Shown in pieces: positions 25,232-32,382 of a stretch of DNA of 32,752 nt (the first letter of the stretch is position 1; every line of letters begins with the position of its first letter). The notes under the pieces were generated by a model. It made no database searches and had not been told where the DNA came from. It was given only the letters and a program-made list of their open reading frames with translations. A program made the position numbers and the translations under genes. Source of the stretch: Treponema sp. UBA937 (GTDB lineage Bacteria; Spirochaetota; Spirochaetia; Treponematales; Breznakiellaceae); the NCBI GenBank assembly GCA_002293455.1, contig DBDH01000051.1:1-32752 (forward strand), in the 5' to 3' direction.

Positions 25232-25539
25232 GTTTAGATGCCGGCGGCGCGGATAACGCTCCGCCTTGTCCGCGCTGCGGTTCGGAAATTGATCTTAACC
25301 CGGAAAAAATCGCGGCCATAGCCGCTGAAATGCCTATTTCTCCGTCTCTTGCCGCGGATGAGGGGCTGTATAAAGAAAGGCTTGCGGTGTGCGGCGGGTG
25401 CGAGGCTTTAAAACAGGCTGTCCTCTGTGCTCATTGCGGCTGTTTTGTTTTGTTCCGGGCGCGTCCAAAAAAAAGTTATTGCCCCCACCCAAAGGGCGAT
25501 TTATGGAGTGATACAGCTTCCTCAAAGTTTCAAATTTAA
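25228..25539 (+). CDS. Small cysteine-rich zinc-ribbon protein of unknown function
   Basis: The 103-residue protein starts at a GTG overlapping the stop of the GH51 gene (GTGA), a typical coupled arrangement. It contains CPRC near residue 14, then CGGC, CAHCGC and a final Cys-Pro-His, enough for two zinc-binding knuckles. The segment LYKERLAVCGGCEALKQAVLCAHCGCF resembles the DUF6171-type small proteins of Bacillota and spirochaetes, recalled from memory and therefore tentative. There is no signal peptide or membrane segment. Its position inside an arabinoside operon is conserved enough in layout (overlap on one side, 48 bases to the next gene) to suggest co-expression, but no role can be assigned. 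A weak stem (CAGCTTC 25514-25520 with GAAGCTG 25541-25547) spans its end. Confidence 0.75.
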   Translation: MSLDAGGADNAPPCPRCGSEIDLNPEKIAAIAAEMPISPSLAADEGLYKERLAVCGGCEALKQAVLCAHCGCFVLFRARPKKSYCPHPKGDLWSDTASSKFQI

Positions 25540-25587
25540 AGAAGCTGCTTCAGATATATGCGTATAACGCAAAGGAGTATCTATTTT

Positions 25588-27087
25588 ATGAAAGCAAAAC
25601 TTACGCTTCACAAAGAATTTTCTATCGGTGAAGTTGATAAGCGTATTTACGGCTCATTTATTGAGCATCTTGGACGCGCCGTGTACCGCGGCATTTACGA
25701 GCCAAATCATCCCGAAGCCGACGAGCTTGGGTTTAGAAAAGATGTCATCAAACTGGTAAAGGAAATGAACGTTCCATTTGTCCGCTATCCGGGCGGCAAT
25801 TTTGTATCCGGCTACAACTGGGAAGACGGGGTCGGTCCTCTGGACAAGCGGCCCGTAAAAATGGATCTTGCCTGGATGACGCTTGAACCCAACAAAATCG
25901 GCACAAACGAATTTGCCGAATGGGCGAAAAAGGCGGAAACGGACGTAATGATGGCGTTAAACCTTGGAACGCGCGGGCCGGACGAGGCGCGTAATTTTCT
26001 GGAATATTGTAATTTCCCCAAGGGGACTTATTGGAGCGATCTTCGCCGGAGCCACGGGGTAGAACATCCGCATAACTTTAAACTCTGGTGCCTTGGAAAC
26101 GAAATGGACGGTCCCTGGCAAATCGGCCACAAAACAGCTGACGAATACGGCCGCGTCGCCGCCGAGACCGCCAAGGTGATGAAGTGGACGGATCCTTCGA
26201 TTGAACTTGTCGCCTGCGGAAGCTCTTATATGCGAATGCCCACGTTCGGTAAATGGGAAGAAACCGTACTCGATCATACTTACGAACATGTGGATTATCT
26301 TTCGCTTCATATTTATTTTGCCAACCACGAAAATGATACGCCTAATTTCCTTGCGCGCAGCCTTGAAATGGATAATTTTATCAAAACGGTTACAAGCATC
26401 TGTGATTATGTAAAAGCAAAACAGCACAGCAAGAAACAGATTAACCTTTCTTTTGATGAATGGAACGTGTGGTTTCACAGCAGGAATCAAGATGAAGAAA
26501 TTGAAAAGTGGATAGAATCGCCGCCGCGGCTTGAAGATATTTACACAATGGAAGACGCTCTTGCGGTTGGAACGATGCTTATCACGCTGCTTAAAAACGC
26601 GGACAGGGTTAAGATTGCCTGCCTTGCCCAGCTTGTGAACGTAATCGCGCCGATTATGACGGAGCCGAACGGAAAAGCCTGGCGGCAGTCAATTTTCTAT
26701 CCGTTTATGCACGCTTCTCAATACGGGCGCGGTACCGTTCTCCGCTGTCCTGTCAGCTGCGATACGTATGATTCGCTTGAATACACCGATGTTCCCTATC
26801 TTGAAACCGTGGCTGTGCATAATGAAGAAAACGATGAAGTTACGATCTTCGCCGTGAACCGGAACCTCAACGAGGACATGGAGCTTGAAGCGGATCTCTG
26901 CGGATTTGAGGATTACAAACTCGCGGAACATGTAACGATACATAACAAAGATCTGAAAGCCGTAAATTCGGCGGCGGGCGAAAAAGTTTATCCGGAAGCG
27001 CAAAGCGGCGGACGGCTTGACGGAACGAAATTCCAAACGCGTCTTCCCGCCGCGTCGTGGAATGTTCTGCGTTTTGTGAAGAAGTAA
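25588..27087 (+). CDS. abfA: GH51 alpha-L-arabinofuranosidase (copy 3, AbfA-like)
   Basis: The 499-residue enzyme starts at the ATG at 25588, preceded by AAGGAG (25572-25577); an earlier codon at 25558 lies upstream of that site. Acid/base Glu172 is in WCLGNEMDGPWQIG and nucleophile Glu291 in LSFDEWNVW. It also has the YPGGNFVSGYNWEDGVGP segment, all close to the well-studied Geobacillus AbfA (about 502 residues, catalytic Glu175 and Glu294). This copy is therefore the most canonical intracellular exo-alpha-L-arabinofuranosidase of the three. It is the last gene of the operon and is followed by a 10-pair hairpin. Confidence 0.95.
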   Translation: MKAKLTLHKEFSIGEVDKRIYGSFIEHLGRAVYRGIYEPNHPEADELGFRKDVIKLVKEMNVPFVRYPGGNFVSGYNWEDGVGPLDKRPVKMDLAWMTLEPNKIGTNEFAEWAKKAETDVMMALNLGTRGPDEARNFLEYCNFPKGTYWSDLRRSHGVEHPHNFKLWCLGNEMDGPWQIGHKTADEYGRVAAETAKVMKWTDPSIELVACGSSYMRMPTFGKWEETVLDHTYEHVDYLSLHIYFANHENDTPNFLARSLEMDNFIKTVTSICDYVKAKQHSKKQINLSFDEWNVWFHSRNQDEEIEKWIESPPRLEDIYTMEDALAVGTMLITLLKNADRVKIACLAQLVNVIAPIMTEPNGKAWRQSIFYPFMHASQYGRGTVLRCPVSCDTYDSLEYTDVPYLETVAVHNEENDEVTIFAVNRNLNEDMELEADLCGFEDYKLAEHVTIHNKDLKAVNSAAGEKVYPEAQSGGRLDGTKFQTRLPAASWNVLRFVKK

Positions 27088-27101
27088 GGAACGCGGGCGG
27101 G

Positions 27102-27135
27102 CCTCTTGCAAGACCGGGTCCGATATTGCAAGAGG
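27102..27135 (+). terminator. Terminator hairpin of the arabinoside operon
   Basis: CCTCTTGCAA (27102-27111) pairs perfectly with TTGCAAGAGG (27126-27135) around a 14-base loop and is followed by TTTAA. It lies between the convergent ends of the GH51 gene and citrate synthase and may serve both strands. It belongs to the dispersed hairpin family. Confidence 0.75.
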
Positions 27136-27148
27136 TTTAACCGTTTTG

Positions 27149-28486
27149 TCAGCGTTTATCTATCGGAATATAGGGAAGCCTGTGCTGGACGCATTTATAC
27201 GCGGGGCGGATGATTTTTCCGCCCGCGATAACTTCTTCCATGCGGTGAGCACACCATCCGGCTACGCGGCTTACGGCGAAAAGAGGAGTAAAGAGTTCGT
27301 CGGGGATGCCCATCATGCGGTATATAAATCCGGTATAAAAGTCTACGTTTGTGCAGATTTCCTTGTCGGAGCCCTTCACTTTTTTGAAAACCTCCGGAGT
27401 GAGCCGCGCAATCAGATTGTACAGATCGAATTCGTTGGTCAATTCTTTTTCCGATGCCAGTACAGCGGCCTTATCCCGAAGCAGTTTTACTCTGGGATCG
27501 GAAATGGTATACACCGCGTGGCCCTGTCCGTAAATCAGACCGGAACCGTCAAAAGCCTCGCCTTTTAGAATCTTGGTAAGATAATCCGCCACTTCCCCTT
27601 CATCATCCCATTTTTTGACACCCTGCTTGATGTCTTCCATCATGCTCATAACTTTCGCGTTGGCGCCGCCGTGCTTTGCCCCTTTCAGGGAACCGACTGC
27701 CGCGGCAATGGCGGAATAGGTATCCGTGTCGGTCGATGAAATGAGGTGAACCGCGTAGGTTGAATTATTTCCGCCTCCGTGTTCAGCTTGCAGAACCAGG
27801 GCCAGATCGAGGATTTCCGCTTCCAGCCTCGAATATTTCTGATCGGGCCGGATAAGGGAAAGAATTGTCTCGGCAGTATGACATCCGTTTTTGGGAAGGT
27901 GGATGATTAAGCTTTCCTCGTCGTGATAATGCTTTTTTGCCATGTAGGCATAGGCGATGATCGAAGGAAACTGGGCGATAAGGGAAATGCATTGACGGAG
28001 CACATTTTCCGGAGCCATGTTATCGGGATCATTGTCATAAGAATAGAGCGTCAGCACGGAGGCCGCGAGCTTGTTCATAATATCTTTAGACGGAGCCTTT
28101 TGGATATTGTCTTCCACAAATTGATCGGGCAGGTATCTGTTTTCCGCCAAAATTTGGCAGAATTTTTCCAACTCTTCTGTTGTGGGCAAGGTTCCGAACA
28201 TGAGCAGGTATATCGTTTCTTCAAAACCAAAACGGTGTTCTTCTTCCGCGGCGGCTGCAAGATCTTCCACATCAATCCCACGGTAATACAGTTTTCCCGG
28301 TACCGCAATCTTTTCACCTTCATCAATGATGTACCCATGTACATCGCCTACCCTGGTTAGGCCGACCAAAACACCGGTACCGTCGGCATTCCTGAGTCCC
28401 CGTTTGACATTATACTTACTGTATAATTCCAGATCTATATGATTGTTTTCTGAAATTTTTTCCATGTATTCTTTGGTGTTCTTCAT
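27149..28486 (-). CDS. gltA: Citrate synthase
   Basis: The 445-residue enzyme condenses acetyl-CoA and oxaloacetate to citrate. The active-site residues are visible: His236 (QAEHGGGNNSTY), His272 (GAKHGGANAKV), His323 (GQGHAVYTISDPR) and Asp382 (NVDFYTGFIY). The N-terminal extension of about 60 residues and the overall form resemble the long clostridial-type enzymes. In an anaerobic fermenter it most likely supplies 2-oxoglutarate for glutamate synthesis. The start has Shine-Dalgarno GGAGG on the minus strand (28491-28495). A long inverted repeat abuts that site, and a LysR-type gene lies directly upstream in the same direction, which suggests local control. gltA is used as a generic symbol; citZ would be equally valid. 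Confidence 0.96.
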   Translation of the reverse strand: MKNTKEYMEKISENNHIDLELYSKYNVKRGLRNADGTGVLVGLTRVGDVHGYIIDEGEKIAVPGKLYYRGIDVEDLAAAAEEEHRFGFEETIYLLMFGTLPTTEELEKFCQILAENRYLPDQFVEDNIQKAPSKDIMNKLAASVLTLYSYDNDPDNMAPENVLRQCISLIAQFPSIIAYAYMAKKHYHDEESLIIHLPKNGCHTAETILSLIRPDQKYSRLEAEILDLALVLQAEHGGGNNSTYAVHLISSTDTDTYSAIAAAVGSLKGAKHGGANAKVMSMMEDIKQGVKKWDDEGEVADYLTKILKGEAFDGSGLIYGQGHAVYTISDPRVKLLRDKAAVLASEKELTNEFDLYNLIARLTPEVFKKVKGSDKEICTNVDFYTGFIYRMMGIPDELFTPLFAVSRVAGWCAHRMEEVIAGGKIIRPAYKCVQHRLPYIPIDKR

Positions 28487-28495
28487 ATATCCTCC

Positions 28496-28537
28496 GCATA
28501 AATATTCATTATTGTGACATGTTCTGAATGTTTATGC
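28496..28537. promoter_or_regulatory. Long inverted repeat in the citrate synthase leader
   Basis: GCATAAATATTCA (28496-28508) and TGAATGTTTATGC (28525-28537) are inverted copies at 12 of 13 positions, separated by 16 bases. The proximal arm abuts the Shine-Dalgarno of the citrate synthase gene. It could be a DNA operator for the neighbouring LysR-type protein or an mRNA hairpin next to the ribosome-binding site. Confidence 0.6.
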
Positions 28538-28587
28538 AATAGTCTCCATAGACAATGCCGATGTTCAATTAGGATTAACCTACGGTA

Positions 28588-29445
28588 TCATCCTGCCTTT
28601 ATAAAACGTACAAAATCTTTTATTATGGCATTATCCATGCTTTCATGATGATACACGAGCTTGGTCTGATGGACAAACTTTGCCCCATCCTTGTGTTCCA
28701 GCGGAATAGTAAACAGGTTTTTTTCTCCCTTTGTGTAGCCAATATCCGGGAATATGCCGTAACCAAGCCCCTCCAAAATCATTGCAAGACAGGTGTCCGC
28801 ATAATTTAACCGCATAAAGACCGACGGAGAAGTGTTGAAATATCCGCCCCACCATCGTTCTATTTCTCTCGCTATTGAGGGATCTTTTATAAAATCAATC
28901 TGCGGAAGCTGGGGCAGGTCCGACAGCGAAAGCGGATCTCTGGAGACGATATGGAGCTGATCGGTAGAAACAACAATTTGCTCAAGACTGCTTTCGCATT
29001 CTCCCCTGACAAAACCGGCATCCACATCGTGGTTTTCAACCATTCGTAATACTTCATGGCTCCGGGCGGCTATAATATCAAAGCGGATATCCTTGTGCAT
29101 CTTGTTGTATTCTTTTATCAGATGAGGCATACTGAAACGGCAGAAGGAATCGGACACTCCCAGTTTCAGGGTGCCTTCCTCCCCATTGTTGATCCGTTCA
29201 AGATTTTTGGCTACGTCATCAAATAGATGTAATATCTCCTTGGCTTTTTGCGCCATGTACTCTCCCTCGGAGGTAAAAACAACCCCCGTGGAGCTTCTGC
29301 TGACAAGCACTATCCCCAGCTCTTCCTCAATCTGCTGAATGCGCTTTGTCAGAGTAGGCTGAGTCATGAACATTAAATCCGCGGTCTTCGTTATATTTTT
29401 CACGCTGTGGAGCTTTGAAATAATTGCCCAATCCTGATCTCTCAT
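28588..29445 (-). CDS. LysR-type transcriptional regulator, probably of citrate synthase
   Basis: The 285-residue protein has the LysR N-terminal winged helix (ISKLHSVKNITKTADLMFMTQPTLTKRIQQIEEELG at about 8-45) with the FTSEGEYM segment typical of the linker start. The C-terminal part from about residue 90 is the co-inducer-binding domain. It lies 101 bases upstream of citrate synthase on the same strand, an arrangement like the CcpC/CitR-type regulators of citrate genes, so control of that gene is a reasonable inference. The ATG sits in a palindrome that also covers the -10 box, and there is no Shine-Dalgarno. Confidence 0.92.
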   Translation of the reverse strand: MRDQDWAIISKLHSVKNITKTADLMFMTQPTLTKRIQQIEEELGIVLVSRSSTGVVFTSEGEYMAQKAKEILHLFDDVAKNLERINNGEEGTLKLGVSDSFCRFSMPHLIKEYNKMHKDIRFDIIAARSHEVLRMVENHDVDAGFVRGECESSLEQIVVSTDQLHIVSRDPLSLSDLPQLPQIDFIKDPSIAREIERWWGGYFNTSPSVFMRLNYADTCLAMILEGLGYGIFPDIGYTKGEKNLFTIPLEHKDGAKFVHQTKLVYHHESMDNAIIKDFVRFIKAG

Positions 29446-29481
29446 ATCATAATGATATAGGCGTTATGTGAAATATGTCAA
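29444..29481 (-). promoter_or_regulatory. Promoter and autoregulatory palindrome of the LysR-type gene
   Basis: On the minus strand a perfect TTGACA (29481-29476) is followed after 18 bases by TATCAT (29457-29452, five of six), and the ATG begins 6 bases later. The perfect palindrome ATATCATAATGATAT (29444-29458) covers the -10 box and the first bases of the start codon, and contains the T-N11-A pattern expected for LysR-type binding. Autorepression and a leaderless message are both suggested. Confidence 0.6.
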
Positions 29482-29558
29482 GGAATATCATATAAAATAT
29501 TATCCAACAATTTTTTGATTGATTGTTGCCAGGCCTTAATCGCAAATGTTATATTTAT

Positions 29559-29595
29559 GAACTTGTTACAAAAGCTGGAGTTTGGCAACAGCCTC
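29559..29595. repeat. Degenerate copy of the dispersed hairpin family
   Basis: The right arm TTTGGCAACAGCCTC is close to the family consensus while the left arm (GAACTTGTTACAAAA) matches it at about 10 of 15 positions. It lies between the divergent LysR-type and asnS genes, where a terminator is not needed for either, which argues for a repeat rather than only a terminator. Nothing else is seen in 29482-29640. Confidence 0.55.
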
Positions 29596-29645
29596 ATTTA
29601 TTCCGGATTACATAAAAAGCGCTTCCTTTTTCATGCTAAAAAATG

Positions 29646-29651
29646 TATAGT
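29646..29651 (+). promoter_or_regulatory. Candidate -10 box immediately upstream of asnS
   Basis: TATAGT, preceded by TG, ends 8 bases before the asnS ATG, the same arrangement as at lepA. No Shine-Dalgarno is present. The -35 candidate TTCCTT (29623-29628) is weak. Confidence 0.4.
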
Positions 29652-29659
29652 GACTTATT

Positions 29660-31057
29660 ATGAAGATGACACTTATTAAGGACATGCTTAGGCTGCGCGC
29701 GGAATCCCAGGAAGTTTGTGTCCGGGGTTGGGTGAGAACAAAAAGGGATTTGAAGAATCTCGTTTTTATCGATGTAAATGACGGATCCTGCTTTCATAAT
29801 ATTCAGTGTACCTTTGACAGAGAATCCGGTTTGAAGGCGGATATCGAGAACGAACTTAATAAGGTCTCCACCGGCGCATCCGTGGAAATAAAGGGGAAAC
29901 TCGTCCCTTCTCCCGCTTCCGGTCAAGCCGTGGAAGTAGCGGCCAACGAGATTACCGTCATTGGCGAAGCTCCTGTGGACGTGTATCCTTTGCAGAAAAA
30001 ACGCCACTCTTTTGAGTTCCTTCGGGAAATTGCCCACCTCCGGGCAAGGACAAATACGTTCGGCGCGGTCGCAAGGGTAGGAAACAAACTCGCCTTTGGA
30101 GTGCATGAGTTCTTCCAGAAGAACGGCTTTCATTATGTACACGCGCCGATAATCACAACAAGCGATGCCGAAGGGGCGGGATCGATGTTTCAGGTGACTA
30201 CCTTGGATATGGAAGCTCTTTCAAAATCGGGAAAGCCTGTTGACTACACAAAGGATTTTTTCGGCAAGCCGAGTTTTCTCACCGTATCGGGCCAGCTCGA
30301 AGCTGAAACATACGCAACGGCCCTTTCGCGGGTGTATACATTCGGGCCGACTTTCCGGGCGGAAAACTCCAACACAACACGGCATCTCGCCGAATTCTGG
30401 ATGATAGAACCGGAAGCGGCTTTTTATCATCTGGAAGATAATATGGATCTGGCGGAAGACTTTCTCAAGTTCTTATTTGAAAAGGTGCTGAAAGAAAGCG
30501 CGGAGGATCTCAATTTCTTTGAAGCCCATGTTCAAAAGGGAATTATCGAAACGCTTGAAAGTCTTGTAAAGTCGAAGTTTGTGCATCTTACTTACACCGA
30601 CGCGGTGAAGGAACTTGAAAAAAATAAGGACGCCTTTGAGTTCAAGCCTTTCTGGGGCTGCGACCTCCAGAGCGAGCATGAAAAGTTCCTCACGGAAAAA
30701 GTGATCGGGGGCCCTGTCATCGTGACGGATTATCCAAAGGAAATAAAAGCCTTTTATATGAAGCAAAATGATGATGGGAAAACCGTCCGCGCCATGGATG
30801 TGCTTGTTCCGCGTCTCGGCGAAATTATCGGCGGTTCCGAACGCGAAGAACGCTATGATGTCCTCGAACAGCGAATCAAAGAACTGGGGATGAATCCCAA
30901 AGATTATTGGTGGTACATGGATCTGCGCCGCTTCGGCACGGTTCCTCATTCGGGCTTTGGACTCGGCTTTGAACGGCTCATCCTCTATGTAACCGGAATG
31001 ACCAATATCAGGGATGTTATTCCCTACCCCAGAGCCGTGGGTCAGGCCGATTTTTAA
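29660..31057 (+). CDS. asnS: Asparaginyl-tRNA synthetase
   Basis: The 465-residue class II synthetase charges tRNA-Asn with asparagine. Residues 15-105 form the OB-fold anticodon-binding domain (VRGWVRTKRDLKNLVFIDVNDGS). Motif 2 is at about 228-252 (FGPTFRAENSNTTRHLAEFWMIEPE), where TTRHLAEFWMIEPE marks AsnRS rather than AspRS. Motif 3 is near the end (GFGLGFERLILYVTG). The length matches bacterial AsnRS. There is no Shine-Dalgarno, and TATAGT is 8 bases upstream. A fold-back structure follows the stop. Confidence 0.97.
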   Translation: MKMTLIKDMLRLRAESQEVCVRGWVRTKRDLKNLVFIDVNDGSCFHNIQCTFDRESGLKADIENELNKVSTGASVEIKGKLVPSPASGQAVEVAANEITVIGEAPVDVYPLQKKRHSFEFLREIAHLRARTNTFGAVARVGNKLAFGVHEFFQKNGFHYVHAPIITTSDAEGAGSMFQVTTLDMEALSKSGKPVDYTKDFFGKPSFLTVSGQLEAETYATALSRVYTFGPTFRAENSNTTRHLAEFWMIEPEAAFYHLEDNMDLAEDFLKFLFEKVLKESAEDLNFFEAHVQKGIIETLESLVKSKFVHLTYTDAVKELEKNKDAFEFKPFWGCDLQSEHEKFLTEKVIGGPVIVTDYPKEIKAFYMKQNDDGKTVRAMDVLVPRLGEIIGGSEREERYDVLEQRIKELGMNPKDYWWYMDLRRFGTVPHSGFGLGFERLILYVTGMTNIRDVIPYPRAVGQADF

Positions 31058-31066
31058 CAAAAGAGA

Positions 31067-31153
31067 AATGAGCGGTTAGAAAAGAGGAATGAGAAAAGTC
31101 AGCGTTCTTTTTTCACTCCTCTGTGTTCTTTAGTTACCCGCTCTTTGCTCATT
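31067..31153 (+). repeat. Long imperfect fold-back after asnS
   Basis: The left part begins AATGAGC (31067-31073) and the right part ends GCTCATT (31147-31153). Between them the arms align with gaps (GGTTAGAAAAGAGGAATGAG against the complement of CACTCCTCTGTG...TTACCCGC). It probably ends asnS transcription. It includes one CCTCTGTG unit (31118-31125), the same unit that is repeated at the right end of the window. It occupies the upstream extension of the next reading frame. Confidence 0.5.
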
Positions 31154-31170
31154 ATTATTTGGAGTTGTGT

Positions 31171-32382
31171 TTGTTGTTGTCCCGGGTTATAACTCGAAGT
31201 ATCTTTTTTCTTTTCTCTTTTTTTGTGGCAGGGAGTATCTTTGCCCAATTTGAAGAGGTTCCCGAAATTCGCTGCAAAGCCGCGGTTCTGTTGGACGCGG
31301 TTACCGGAGAAGTTCTTTACGCGAAAAATGCTGATGAGGAGATTCCTCCCGCGTCCCTTACAAAATTGATGACTATTCATCTGGCTTTGCAGAAAGTACA
31401 CAGAGGAGAAATTTTCCTCGACGAACCGGTAGAGCTGCCGCCTGAGAGCTGGGCGGTCAATCAGCCGCCGCGTTCCAGTTTGATGTTTCTGGCCGATAAG
31501 CAGATTGTTACGCTTCGGGAACTGCTTCTGGGACTCGCCGTATCTTCCGGCAACGACGCCGCTGTTGCCGTGGCATCCTACGCGTCGGGCGGCGTTGAAT
31601 CTTTTGCTGATGACATGAACCGCGAAGCCCGTACGCTCGGTTTAACACAAACCCGCTTCGTTGAACCGTCGGGCATATCGGAACACAACATAACCACCGC
31701 CATGGAATATGCGCAATTCTGCCGGGCTTATATCAATTTTCATCCCGAAGTGATGGAAGAACTTCATTCGGTTGGAGAGTTTACCTATCCTAAGGCAAGA
31801 AATTATCCCGCGGATTGGAAAGGCATCATTGATGAAATTCGTCAGCCCAATAAAAATAATCTTTTGGGAAGTCTAGGCGTAGATGGCCTTAAAACCGGCT
31901 TTATTGAAGAATCGGGATACAATATTGCTCTTACCGCCGAACAAAACGGGACACGTTATATTGCGGTTCTGCTCGGCTTTCCCGGAACGATTTCCTCCAG
32001 AGCGGCGGAACAGATGCGGGCCGAAGACGGAAAGCTCCTCTTGTCCTGGGCTTTTGAAAATTACAAAACGGTTTCTCCCAGACTGGATTCATTCCCGGCA
32101 ATTCCTGTGTGGAAAGCCGCCGAAAACAGCGCGGAAATTGTTCCTCTGGGTTCGATGGATTTTACCGCCCGGACAAACCGCGCGGAACCTCTGCATTGGG
32201 TAATCAACATTGATGAGCCTGTAATCGCGCCGCTTCCTGCGGGTTCTGTTGTTGGAAACATCGTTTTTTATGACAGTCAGGGAGAATTAAAACGGGTTCC
32301 GATGGTCACAAAGGAAGCCGTTGTAGAAGGGAACATCTTCAAACGTCTTTGGCATTCGATAAGATTGTTTTTTATAAAATGA
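31171..32382 (+). CDS. dacA: D-alanyl-D-alanine carboxypeptidase (PBP5/DacA-like)
   Basis: The predicted 403-residue penicillin-binding protein trims the terminal D-Ala from peptidoglycan stem peptides in the periplasm. The three active-site motifs are present: Ser62-Leu-Thr-Lys65 (PPASLTKLM), Ser126-Gly-Asn128 (VSSGND) and Lys241-Thr-Gly243 (DGLKTGF). A signal peptide (FFLFSFFVAGSIFA, cleavage before Gln) leads, and a C-terminal beta-rich domain ends in a hydrophobic, basic tail (LWHSIRLFFIK), the usual amphipathic membrane anchor of DacA. The start is placed at TTG 31171, 6 bases after GGAG (31161-31164); the frame is open to a GTG at 31123, but that stretch lies in the fold-back. The start is therefore less certain than the product. 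Confidence 0.9.
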   Translation: MLLSRVITRSIFFLFSFFVAGSIFAQFEEVPEIRCKAAVLLDAVTGEVLYAKNADEEIPPASLTKLMTIHLALQKVHRGEIFLDEPVELPPESWAVNQPPRSSLMFLADKQIVTLRELLLGLAVSSGNDAAVAVASYASGGVESFADDMNREARTLGLTQTRFVEPSGISEHNITTAMEYAQFCRAYINFHPEVMEELHSVGEFTYPKARNYPADWKGIIDEIRQPNKNNLLGSLGVDGLKTGFIEESGYNIALTAEQNGTRYIAVLLGFPGTISSRAAEQMRAEDGKLLLSWAFENYKTVSPRLDSFPAIPVWKAAENSAEIVPLGSMDFTARTNRAEPLHWVINIDEPVIAPLPAGSVVGNIVFYDSQGELKRVPMVTKEAVVEGNIFKRLWHSIRLFFIK

